Positions 32,829 to 40,047 of a stretch of 64,000 bases of DNA are shown piece by piece. The translations under genes were made by a program, and so were the position numbers. How positions within the stretch are numbered: the stretch's first letter is position 1; each line of letters starts with the position of its first letter. Under the pieces are notes generated by a model that searched no databases, was not told where the DNA came from, and was given only the letters and a program-made list of their open reading frames with translations. The DNA lies in assembly GCA_003725585.1 (NCBI GenBank), contig RJMB01000001.1, forward strand, positions 1-64,000. Reading direction: 5' to 3'. This stretch comes from Halostreptopolyspora alba (GTDB lineage Bacteria; Actinomycetota; Actinomycetes; Streptosporangiales; Streptosporangiaceae).

Positions 32829-33431
32829 ATGACCGCCACGATGGAGGATCGTCCCGTGGCAGCGGTCCGGCACGGCGAGCTTCGCGCGTGGGTCGAGCAG
32901 CTCGACGTCCCCGAGGGCTATCGGACCGAGATCATCAGGGGCACCATCGTGATGTCACCGACACCGTCGGTGAAGCACGCGGCTGTCGTGCGGCGACTGT
33001 ACGACCAACTGGCGCCACAGCTCCCGGAGACCGTGGTGGCGCTCCAGGTGGTCTCCGTCGCGGCCCCCGACAGTGACGATGACTACTGCTGGCCCGACCT
33101 CGCGGTACTACCGGTGGCCGTGGAGGAGGAAGACGACTGGCTGGTTCCCGCCGACACGGTCGAGCTCGTCGTCGAGGTGGTGTCTCCGAGTAACGCGACC
33201 AGTGACACCGTCGTCAAGCCCGGTGAGTACGCGCGCTGGTCGATCCCGATGTACCTGGTGATCGACCCGCGCAACGGAACCATGCGGCTGCACTGGGATC
33301 CGGCTCCGGACGGGCACCGGACCCGGCGGGACATCGCGTTCGGCGAGACGCTGGCCCTGCAGGGGACACTCAAGGACGTCGAGATCGACACCTCGGATTT
33401 CCCCCGGTACGAGAAGGGACGTGGCCGCTAG
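32829..33431 (+). CDS. Uma2-family (PD-(D/E)XK-like) putative endonuclease
   Basis: This 200-aa protein of the Uma2/DUF820 family has YRTEIIRGTIVMSPTPSVKHA at the start, CWPDLAVLP with the catalytic Asp and VELVVEVVSPSNATSD with the Glu of a PD-(D/E)XK nuclease core. It ends with YARWSIPMYLVIDPR. The family is expanded in actinobacteria and cyanobacteria and its role is unresolved. GGAGGAGG precedes the ATG by 7 bp. It lies inside the cobalamin cluster without any obvious functional tie; convergent with cbiO. Confidence 0.85.
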   Translation: MTATMEDRPVAAVRHGELRAWVEQLDVPEGYRTEIIRGTIVMSPTPSVKHAAVVRRLYDQLAPQLPETVVALQVVSVAAPDSDDDYCWPDLAVLPVAVEEEDDWLVPADTVELVVEVVSPSNATSDTVVKPGEYARWSIPMYLVIDPRNGTMRLHWDPAPDGHRTRRDIAFGETLALQGTLKDVEIDTSDFPRYEKGRGR

Positions 33432-33437
33432 CCGGAC

Positions 33438-34313
33438 TCACCCACCGGTGATCCCGGCCACCTCCTCCGGGGTGCTCGGGTCCGGCGCCTCCGCCGCGCG
33501 CAGGCCGGCCTCGCGCAGCGCGCGCCCCACCGCCGGCCCCCAGGCGGGCCGCAGCCGGGCCGCCGCCAGCAGGGAGGGATCCGCCAGCACCTCCCGTACC
33601 GGTCCGACACCGAGAACCTCCCGGTCGAGAAGCAGCGCGCGGTCGGCCCAGCGGTGCGCGAGGTCGACGTCGTGCGTCGACACCAGCAGTGTGGTCCCCG
33701 CGGCCCGTAGCCCCTCCAGGGTGCGAAGAAGCGACTCCACCCCCGCGGGGTCCAGCCCCGCCGTGGGCTCGTCCAGCACCAGCACCGACGGCCGCATGGC
33801 GAGCGCCCCCGCCAGTGCCACGCGTTTACGCTGGCCATAGGAGAGCAGGTGGGTGGGTTGCTCGGTGAGCGCGGCGATCTCGAGCGCCTCCAGCGCCCAG
33901 GCCACCCGTTCCCGGACCGTGCCGGGGTCCAGCCCCTGGTTCAGCGGCCCGAACGACACGTCCTGGTGCACGCTCGCGGAGAACAGCTGGTCATCGGGGT
34001 CCTGGAACACCAGCTGCACGCTGCGCCGCAGCCGGTCAACGCCGCGCCGGTTCCACCGGACGTCGTCCCCGGCCAGCCGGACCGTTCCCGCCTGCGGGGT
34101 GAGGCTGCCGGACAACACCCGCAGCAGGGTGGTCTTGCCGCCCCCGTTGGGTCCGAGCACCGCCAACACCTCTCCCCGGCGCACCTCGACGTCCAGCGAC
34201 GCGAACACGGGGACCGATCGGGCCGCCTCGTAGCCGAAGCGCAACGAGTGTCCGGACAGGACGGCCGCGCCGATGGCGGCCTGGCCGCCACCGGCGGTGT
34301 CAGGTGAGGTCAC
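33438..34313 (-). CDS. cbiO: Cobalt ECF transporter ATPase CbiO
   Basis: This 291-aa ABC ATPase has Walker A VLGPNGGGKTTLLRVLSG, Q-loop VFQDPDDQLFSASV, the ABC signature LSYGQRKRVALAGALA (ECF-type LSxGQ) and Walker B VLVLDEPTAGLDPAG with switch His in VSTHDVD. It powers Co2+ uptake as part of CbiMNQO. The GTG start overlaps the cbiQ stop (GTGA). It is the last gene of the leftward riboswitch-controlled cbiMNQO operon. Confidence 0.95.
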   Translation of the reverse strand: MTSPDTAGGGQAAIGAAVLSGHSLRFGYEAARSVPVFASLDVEVRRGEVLAVLGPNGGGKTTLLRVLSGSLTPQAGTVRLAGDDVRWNRRGVDRLRRSVQLVFQDPDDQLFSASVHQDVSFGPLNQGLDPGTVRERVAWALEALEIAALTEQPTHLLSYGQRKRVALAGALAMRPSVLVLDEPTAGLDPAGVESLLRTLEGLRAAGTTLLVSTHDVDLAHRWADRALLLDREVLGVGPVREVLADPSLLAAARLRPAWGPAVGRALREAGLRAAEAPDPSTPEEVAGITGG

Positions 34314-35056
34314 AGCAGCACTCCGTAGCTGATCGTGGTTGCGGCGACGGCCAGCGGCGCGGCCCCGGCCGCGAGCACCGCCGCCGGGCGCAACGGAATC
34401 TCCTCCACCAGCACCCTCAGCTCGCCGGTGTAGCCCCGGCACTCCAGGCCGTGCTGCAGCCGCCGGGCCCGGTCGTAGGAGCGGATGAACAGTGTCGCGC
34501 CGAGCGCGCCGGCCGAGCGGACCCACGCGCGCGGCGACGCGTACCCCAGCCGCCCCGCCTGGACCGTCGCGACACGGCGTGAGGTGTCGAGAGCGACGAA
34601 CAGCATCCGGTAGATCAGCGCGACGATCTCCACCAGCGCGCTCGGCAGGCCGATGCGGGTCAGCCGTGGTAGTAGCTCGGCCAGCGGCGTGCTGAACGCG
34701 AACAGCAGCTGGCACAGCAGCGCCGCCGACGCCCGCGCGCCGATCTCCACGGCCCGCCGCCAACCGTCGGGGTCCCAGGCCACCAGGGTGTCCGATCCAC
34801 CCACGCTGACCAGCAACGTGACCGATCCGGTGGCGATGAACCCCAACGGCACCCAGGCGGCCCGGGCCAGCGCCCCCGGTGGGACACCGGCCGGGCCGAG
34901 CGCCGCGACCAGGGCCACCGCCGCGGTGAGCACGGCCCCCGGCCAGGCCGGAAGGAGCAGCGCGCAGGCCAGCAGCCCACCGCAGAAGGTTCCCTTGACG
35001 GCCGGGTGCAGCCGCCGCCACGGGCTGCGGTAGGCCGCGACGTCGATCGGGAGCAC
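34310..35056 (-). CDS. cbiQ: Cobalt ECF transporter transmembrane protein CbiQ
   Basis: This 248-aa protein has four to five membrane helices and the EcfT/CbiQ coupling helices: LIYRMLFVALDTSRRVATVQAGRLG and the second Ala-Arg-Gly-like signature SYDRARRLQHGLECRGY. It begins GTG (LPIDVAAYRSPWRRLHPAVK, a classic CbiQ N-terminus). It couples CbiO ATP hydrolysis to CbiM. It lies 12 bp downstream of cbiN. Confidence 0.93.
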   Translation of the reverse strand: MLPIDVAAYRSPWRRLHPAVKGTFCGGLLACALLLPAWPGAVLTAAVALVAALGPAGVPPGALARAAWVPLGFIATGSVTLLVSVGGSDTLVAWDPDGWRRAVEIGARASAALLCQLLFAFSTPLAELLPRLTRIGLPSALVEIVALIYRMLFVALDTSRRVATVQAGRLGYASPRAWVRSAGALGATLFIRSYDRARRLQHGLECRGYTGELRVLVEEIPLRPAAVLAAGAAPLAVAATTISYGVLL

Positions 35057-35068
35057 GCGGTGCCCCGT

Positions 35069-35497
35069 TCACCGCTCGGCGGCGTTGGCGCCACCGGTTC
35101 CGTCGCCGTCGGGGTGTTCGTGGGTGGCGCCAGTGGATGCCCCGGCCTGGGCAGCCTCGCGGTTGAGCCGGTTCCGGGTGCGCACCACCCCGAGGACGTA
35201 ACCGATGACGCCCGCGCCGATGGCCGCCTGTAGGGCGAACAGCCCCGACTCGATCTCACCCGAGGGCGCCTCGTAGAGCGGGTCGAACCACGGCTCGTAG
35301 TCGGGCGCCACCTCCTGGACTGCCTCCTCGCCCCGGGCGTCGGCCCCCTCGAACGGCTCATCCAGGTGGTCGGCGGCGCCGGTGGCCAGCGGCACGACCG
35401 CGATGGCGGCGATGGCGGCGATGATGACCCAGGTCACCCAGGCGCGAGGGGTCGGGGCGGCCTGTTCGCCGGGACCCGAGGGACGTGTCTTGGTCAT
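35069..35497 (-). CDS. cbiN: Cobalt transport auxiliary protein CbiN
   Basis: This 142-aa protein has two membrane helices (about 20-38 and 90-110) separated by an extracytoplasmic loop containing DYEPWFDPLYEAPSGEIESG, the CbiN signature. The loop assists metal loading into CbiM. The C-terminal tail is polar and somewhat longer than usual. The ATG at 35497 is 4 bp after the cbiM stop with GAGGAC upstream. Confidence 0.92.
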   Translation of the reverse strand: MTKTRPSGPGEQAAPTPRAWVTWVIIAAIAAIAVVPLATGAADHLDEPFEGADARGEEAVQEVAPDYEPWFDPLYEAPSGEIESGLFALQAAIGAGVIGYVLGVVRTRNRLNREAAQAGASTGATHEHPDGDGTGGANAAER

Positions 35498-35501
35498 GTC
35501 C

Positions 35502-36218
35502 TCACACCGCCTTCTCATCGGTCGGTTCGGGGTCCGGGGTGCGGCGCAGCACACCGAGGCGCAGCAGGTCGGCCCGGCTCGCGGTGATCAACAGCCGGAC
35601 GATGACGACGGTGATGAGCCCCTCGATGATCGCGAGTGGGATCTGGGTGAGGGAGAAGACGGCGCCGAACTTCGCGAACGCGCCGAGCACGCCACTCTGC
35701 GCGTCGGGGAAGGCCAGGGCGAGCTGCAGGCTGGTCACCGAGTAGGTGCCGATGCTGGCCAGCGCCGTGCCGCAGAAGACGGCCAGCCCCAGCGACGTCG
35801 TCTCAGGCAACGACGCGGTTGCCAGGCGCACGAGCCGGTAGACGGTGTAGGCCACCCACGGGCCGACGACCGCCATCGAGAACACGTTGGCCCCGAGGGT
35901 CGTCAGACCACCGTGCGCCAACAGCAGTGCCTGGAACAGCAGGGTGATCGTGCCCAACGCCGCCATGACGGGTGGTCGGAACAGGACCGCGCCCAGCCCC
36001 ACCCCGGTGGGGTGCGAGCAGCTTCCCGTCACCGACGGGATCTTCAGCGCCGAGAGGACGAAACAGAACGCTCCGGAGGCTCCGAGCAGGAGTTTCGCCT
36101 CCGGGTTGGCGCGGACGGCCCGTGTCAGGGAGCCAACGCCGTGGATGACGAAGGGAGCGGCGGCCACGGTCCATGCCGCGGCGTGCGCGGGAGGCAGAAA
36201 GCCTTCGGCGATATGCAT
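35502..36218 (-). CDS. cbiM: Cobalt ECF transporter S-component CbiM
   Basis: This 238-aa membrane protein starts [16 protein letters not shown], in which the N-terminal amine, His2 and a later histidine chelate Co2+. Further CbiM signatures are [16 protein letters not shown] and [23 protein letters not shown]. It gives metal specificity. It lies 46 bp downstream of a cobalamin riboswitch, so cobalt import is repressed when B12 is plentiful. Confidence 0.96.
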   Translation of the reverse strand: MHIAEGFLPPAHAAAWTVAAAPFVIHGVGSLTRAVRANPEAKLLLGASGAFCFVLSALKIPSVTGSCSHPTGVGLGAVLFRPPVMAALGTITLLFQALLLAHGGLTTLGANVFSMAVVGPWVAYTVYRLVRLATASLPETTSLGLAVFCGTALASIGTYSVTSLQLALAFPDAQSGVLGAFAKFGAVFSLTQIPLAIIEGLITVVIVRLLITASRADLLRLGVLRRTPDPEPTDEKAV

Positions 36219-36263
36219 GTGGGGGTGACCAACTCTCCATCACCTCGTGGACGGTCGTCATTC

Positions 36264-36444
36264 GCCGTGGCCGGTCTCCTGGCTTACGGGTCGCCGCCCC
36301 CACGCCGCCTTCCCAGGGGCCGCCCGACGTTGGACGTCCCCCAGTGGCACTGCCGTCCGTGAGTGACGGACGGAGCGCGGGGCTACCCGTTCACAGTGGC
36401 GAGGACCGCGCCGGTTTCACACCGGACTTCCCGATCACCACGGC
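36264..36444 (-). ncRNA. Cobalamin riboswitch upstream of cbiMNQO
   Basis: Read on the minus strand, a GGGAAGTCCGGTGTGAAACC block is followed by CGCCACTGTGAACGG, a GACGGAC/GTCCGTC stem, and the B12 box GCCAGGAGACCGGCC near the 3' end. A closing P1 helix is visible as GCCGTGG (36438-36444, minus strand) pairing with CCACGGC (36264-36270). All hallmark elements of the class are in order. The downstream GGTGA...TCACC pairing around the cbiM ribosome-binding site may be its expression platform. Confidence 0.95.
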
Positions 36445-36790
36445 CCTTTGACGGTACGACTGACGCGAGTGGTTTGCAACAGTGGGGTGCCCCCGGCGGT
36501 GTGAGCGGAGAGTGACGTGGGCAACGCCGCCCCCCACCCTCCGTGGGGCCGGGGGTGGGACGTGTACGCTGAACGTTCCAGCGGCGCGAAGCTGTGGCCA
36601 CGGGTGTCCTAGGGTCGTGGACCTGGGCGTTCGTCGGTCCGTGGCGTGGGAGGCCCGCGAGAGGACCGATCCGGCCGGCGCGGGCGCCGGCCGGGAGCCC
36701 CGGCTCCGGCCGCGGGGAGCACATCAGACAGGCTCGGTTGGACGGCGGGCGGACCGAGTCGCCACCACGGTGGCGCGGAAGGGAGGGCAG
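36445..36790. other. Divergent intergenic region between riboswitch and ferredoxin
   Basis: It holds the promoters of the leftward cbiMNQO unit and the rightward ferredoxin-cobH unit. A perfect 10-bp stem CCGGCCGGCG/CGCCGGCCGG with a 4-nt loop lies at 36671-36694. I find no second B12 box. Confidence 0.5.
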
Positions 36791-37015
36791 GTGTTGTCCC
36801 GGCCCGGGGAGACGGCGCCGGTCGCCGTGACCCAGGACTGCACGGGCTGCGGCGCCTGCCTGTTGACGTGCCCCGAGCACGCGATCCGGCCGCACGGCCG
36901 GCCACTCGACATCCTCGCCGGGCTGTGCACCGGGTGCCTGGAGTGCCTGGAGATCTGCCCGGCGGACGCCATCGTCGTGGTCGACGGTGACCATGGCGCG
37001 CCCGGCGCCGCCTGA
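36791..37015 (+). CDS. Small 2x[4Fe-4S] ferredoxin
   Basis: This 74-aa protein has two CxxCxxCxxxC clusters: CTGCGACLLTCPEHAI and CTGCLECLEICPADAI. It is an electron carrier. GGGAGG precedes the GTG at 36791; a GTG eight codons upstream is less favoured. It is the first gene before cobH and cbiX, so it could supply electrons to a cobalamin step such as cobalt or corrin reduction. That link rests on position only. Confidence 0.88.
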   Translation: MLSRPGETAPVAVTQDCTGCGACLLTCPEHAIRPHGRPLDILAGLCTGCLECLEICPADAIVVVDGDHGAPGAA

Positions 37016-37084
37016 CGGGGCGGTGTCAGACGCCCCCGGCGAGCCCGCCAACCGCACACGGCGAGAACAGGGGAGAGCACGCAC

Positions 37085-37678
37085 GTGAACCGCGAGGTCC
37101 ATCCGATCGAGGAGGAGTCGTACCGCATCCTGCGGTCCCGCGTCGACCTGGCGCACCTGCCTCCGCTGAGCCGCGCCGTCACGGAACGTGTCATCCACGC
37201 CAGTGCGGACCTGGAGTACGCGAACGATCTGGTCATCGACGAGGACGCGGCCGCCCGCACCGCCGAGCGGCTGGCGGGCGGCGCCCCGGTCGTCACCGAT
37301 GTCGGCATGGTCGCCGCCGGTATCACCGACCGCGAGTGCGTCTGCCACATTGGGGACTCGCTCACCGCCCGGCTGGCTCGCACCGCGGGCATCACCCGCT
37401 CCGCGGCGGCGGTGCGCAGGGCCTACTCCGAGGTGGGGCCCGGAGCCGTGTGGGTCGTGGGCTGTGCCCCGACCGCGCTGGAGGAGATCATCTCGCGCGG
37501 GGTCGAGCCGGCGCTGGTGGTGGGCCTGCCAGTGGGGTTCGTCGGGGCCGCCGAGTCCAAGGAGGCGCTGCGAGCCAGCGGGCTTCCCCAGATCAGCAAC
37601 GTCTCGGAGAAGGGTGGCTCCGCCGTCGCGGCGGCCGCGCTGAACTCGTTGCTGTACGAGCCGGCGGGCACCACCTAG
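37085..37678 (+). CDS. cobH: Precorrin-8X methylmutase (CobH/CbiC)
   Basis: This 197-aa protein carries the catalytic histidine in ERVIHASADLEYANDLV and signatures VTDVGMVAAGI, GCAPTALEEII and GLPVGFVGAAESKEAL. It moves the C11 methyl to C12, giving (cobalto)hydrogenobyrinate. ATG with GGGGAGA upstream. It sits 70 bp after the ferredoxin and 62 bp before cbiX, likely in one transcript. Confidence 0.96.
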   Translation: MNREVHPIEEESYRILRSRVDLAHLPPLSRAVTERVIHASADLEYANDLVIDEDAAARTAERLAGGAPVVTDVGMVAAGITDRECVCHIGDSLTARLARTAGITRSAAAVRRAYSEVGPGAVWVVGCAPTALEEIISRGVEPALVVGLPVGFVGAAESKEALRASGLPQISNVSEKGGSAVAAAALNSLLYEPAGTT

Positions 37679-37740
37679 CCGTTCCCACCCCCGTCCCACG
37701 CCCACCGCCGGGCGTGCCCTACGAAACCGAAAGGATCCGG

Positions 37741-38655
37741 ATGCCACCGCCGCTTCTGCTGGTCGGCCACGGAACGCGCGACGAGAAGGGCGTCGCGGAC
37801 TTCATGTCGTTCGTCGACCGCCTCTCCCACCGGTTCGATGACCGCGAGGTCGCCGGCGGCTTCATCGAGCTGTCGCCGCCCCCGTTGACCGACGCCGTGA
37901 GTGAACTGTACGGCCGGGGGCACCGGCGCCTGGTGGCGGTTCCGATGATGCTGGTCGCCGCCGGGCACGCCAAGGGGGACATCCCCGGTGCCCTGGCGCG
38001 GGAGCGTGAACGCCACGAGGGTTTCAGTTACGCCTACGGCCGGCCACTCGGCCCGCACCCCACGATGCTCCGGCTGTTGGCCGAGCGTCTGGACAGCGTG
38101 CTGCAGGCAGACCCGGCCGAGCTCGCCGAGCAGGGCGACACCGCGGTGCTGTTGGTGGGACGTGGGTCCACCGACCCCGACGCCAACGCCGAGGTGAGCA
38201 AGGCCGCCCGGCTGCTCCAGGAGGGGCACGCCCGCGAGCGCGGGATCTCGTTCGTGGAGACCGCCTTCATCTCACTCGCCTGGCCGGGCGTCCCGCAGGG
38301 TCTCGAACGCGTCCGCCGTCTCGGTGCCCGCCGGGTCGTGGTGCTGCCCTACTTCCTGTTCTCCGGGGTGCTGCCGGACCGGGTCGTGGACGAGTCCATG
38401 GACTTCGCCGCGCGGCACGGCGAGCTGGACGTCCGCTGCGCCCCGGTGATCGGTGACTGCGACGGGCTGGCCGACATGATCAGCGAGCGCTACGACGAGG
38501 CGCTGGCCGGTGACATCCGGATGAACTGCGACTCCTGTGTCTACCGCATCGCCATGCCGGGCTTCGAGGACAAGATCGGAGCGCCACAGACACCGCACCA
38601 CCACCCCGACGACCCCGCGCACGGCCACGGCCACGGGCACGGGCACGGCCACTGA
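37741..38655 (+). CDS. cbiX: Sirohydrochlorin cobaltochelatase CbiX, His-rich tail
   Basis: This 304-aa CbiX has two chelatase halves: LLLVGHGTRDEKGVADF with the catalytic His, and VLLVGRGSTDPDANAEVSK in the second. The metal-site segment LVAVPMMLVAAGHAKGDIP also carries a histidine. It inserts Co2+ into sirohydrochlorin, the entry step of the early-cobalt route. The C-terminus has a CDSC pair, then HHH and a (HG)n run ending GHGHGHGHGH, a cobalt store or delivery tail. ATG behind GAAAGGA. Confidence 0.94.
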   Translation: MPPPLLLVGHGTRDEKGVADFMSFVDRLSHRFDDREVAGGFIELSPPPLTDAVSELYGRGHRRLVAVPMMLVAAGHAKGDIPGALARERERHEGFSYAYGRPLGPHPTMLRLLAERLDSVLQADPAELAEQGDTAVLLVGRGSTDPDANAEVSKAARLLQEGHARERGISFVETAFISLAWPGVPQGLERVRRLGARRVVVLPYFLFSGVLPDRVVDESMDFAARHGELDVRCAPVIGDCDGLADMISERYDEALAGDIRMNCDSCVYRIAMPGFEDKIGAPQTPHHHPDDPAHGHGHGHGHGH

Positions 38656-38747
38656 CCCGCGTGGCCCCCTCACCCACGTCCGCGCTCCGAGCCCCGACAC
38701 GCCCCACGTGGGACTCCCGTTTCGAATCCGACCGGAGGAGATGCACG

Positions 38748-39827
38748 ATGCTGGCGGACACCCGTGGCCCCGCGCCCGGCGTGCCGTCCCAGGACGGTGA
38801 GATCGACCTGCGTCACCACGGGGACGCCGAACGCGGCCCCGGCCTGCTGGACTTCGCGGTCAACGTCCGGGAACGGACCCCGCCCGAGTGGCTGGCCGAG
38901 CGCATCCGCGCCTGCGTCGCCGACCTCGCGGCCTACCCCGACCCGGGGCCGGCACGCGAGGCTGCCGCGCGCCGGCACGGTCGCGATACCGCGGAGGTGC
39001 TGCTGACCGCGGGCGCGGCCGAGGCGTTCGTGCTGCTGGCGCGGGTGGTGCGGCCACGCCACGCGGTCGTGGTGCATCCGCAGTTCACCGAGCCCGAGGC
39101 CGCGTTGCGCTCCGCCGGGATTCCGGTGGAGCGGGTGATCCAACGGGAGGGGTTCGAGCTCGACCCCGAAGCGGTCCCCCCGGAGGCGGACCTGGTGATG
39201 GTGGGAAACCCCACCAACCCCACGTCACTGTTGCATCCGGCCGCGACCCTGGCCGAGCTGGCGCGCCCCGGCCGGACCCTGGTGGTCGACGAGGCGTTCG
39301 CCGACTGTGTCCCCGGCGAGCCGGAGTCCGTGGCCGGGCGCACCGACATCCCCGGTCTGGTGGTGCTGCGTAGCCTCACCAAGACGTGGGGGCTCGCCGG
39401 CCTACGGGCCGGCTACCTGCTGGCCGACCCGGACACGGTCCTGCGACTCGGCCAGGCGCAGCCGCTGTGGTCGGTCTCGACTCCCGCGCTCGTGGCCACC
39501 GAGGCGTGCTGCGCGCCCGAGGCGGTCGCCGAGGCCGACAGGTGGGCCCGCGAGCTGGAGACGCGGCGCGCGGCGTTCGCCGAGGAGCTGGGCGCCGCGG
39601 GGCTGGACGTCCTGCCCGGTGCGGCGGCGTCGTTCCTGCTCGCGAGGGCTCCCGACGGCGAGTGGCTACGGGAGCGGCTGCGCGAGAACGGAATCGTTGT
39701 GCGGCGTTGTGACACTTTTCCCGGTCTCGGGCCGGACTGGTTGCGTATCGCCGTCCGGGAGCCGGGGAGCACTCGGAGATTGACCCGCGTTCTGGCAGAG
39801 TTGCTCACCAAGCGGGTCGGGGAGTAG
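38748..39827 (+). CDS. cobC: Threonine-phosphate decarboxylase-like aminotransferase (CobC/CobD)
   Basis: This 359-aa fold-type I PLP enzyme has the Schiff-base lysine in LRSLTKTWGLAGLRAGY, the cofactor aspartate in VVDEAFADCVPG, and MVGNPTNPTSLL. It is expected to make (R)-1-amino-2-propanol phosphate for the nucleotide loop. GGAGGAG precedes the ATG at 38748. The substrate-specificity call follows from its cobalamin context; a histidinol-phosphate aminotransferase paralogue is the alternative. Confidence 0.88.
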   Translation: MLADTRGPAPGVPSQDGEIDLRHHGDAERGPGLLDFAVNVRERTPPEWLAERIRACVADLAAYPDPGPAREAAARRHGRDTAEVLLTAGAAEAFVLLARVVRPRHAVVVHPQFTEPEAALRSAGIPVERVIQREGFELDPEAVPPEADLVMVGNPTNPTSLLHPAATLAELARPGRTLVVDEAFADCVPGEPESVAGRTDIPGLVVLRSLTKTWGLAGLRAGYLLADPDTVLRLGQAQPLWSVSTPALVATEACCAPEAVAEADRWARELETRRAAFAEELGAAGLDVLPGAAASFLLARAPDGEWLRERLRENGIVVRRCDTFPGLGPDWLRIAVREPGSTRRLTRVLAELLTKRVGE

Positions 39828-40047
39828 TGCCCCGCTTCGACTCCGGTGCCGGTACCCCGCACCGGCGCCCCAAGGGGAAAGCACGGCAACCACGAAGCCG
39901 TGCCCAGCTGAACGGCCTTCGGGCCGAGGGGGAGACTATGCGGACACTGACCGAAGACGACGAGTCCCGGGCCTCGCTGGGCACCACCCGGTGCCCTCGT
40001 GGCGCTGATCGGTCCTCGCGGGCCGTCCTGGGTTTCGGGGGTTCGCG
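39828..40047 (+). other. Leader region with two hairpins before bluB-cobT
   Basis: GCACGGC-n9-GCCGTGC (39883-39905) and GGCCTTCGGGCC (39915-39926) lie between cobC and bluB-cobT. A short frame ends in the TGA that overlaps the bluB-cobT ATG (ATGA) and could be a leader peptide starting at ATG 39938 with GGGGGAG upstream. No B12 box is present, so I do not call a riboswitch. Confidence 0.4.

Noticed and set aside
39828..40047. Riboswitch before bluB-cobT
   Set aside because: Hairpins are present but no cobalamin-riboswitch consensus elements are seen; recorded only as an uncertain leader.
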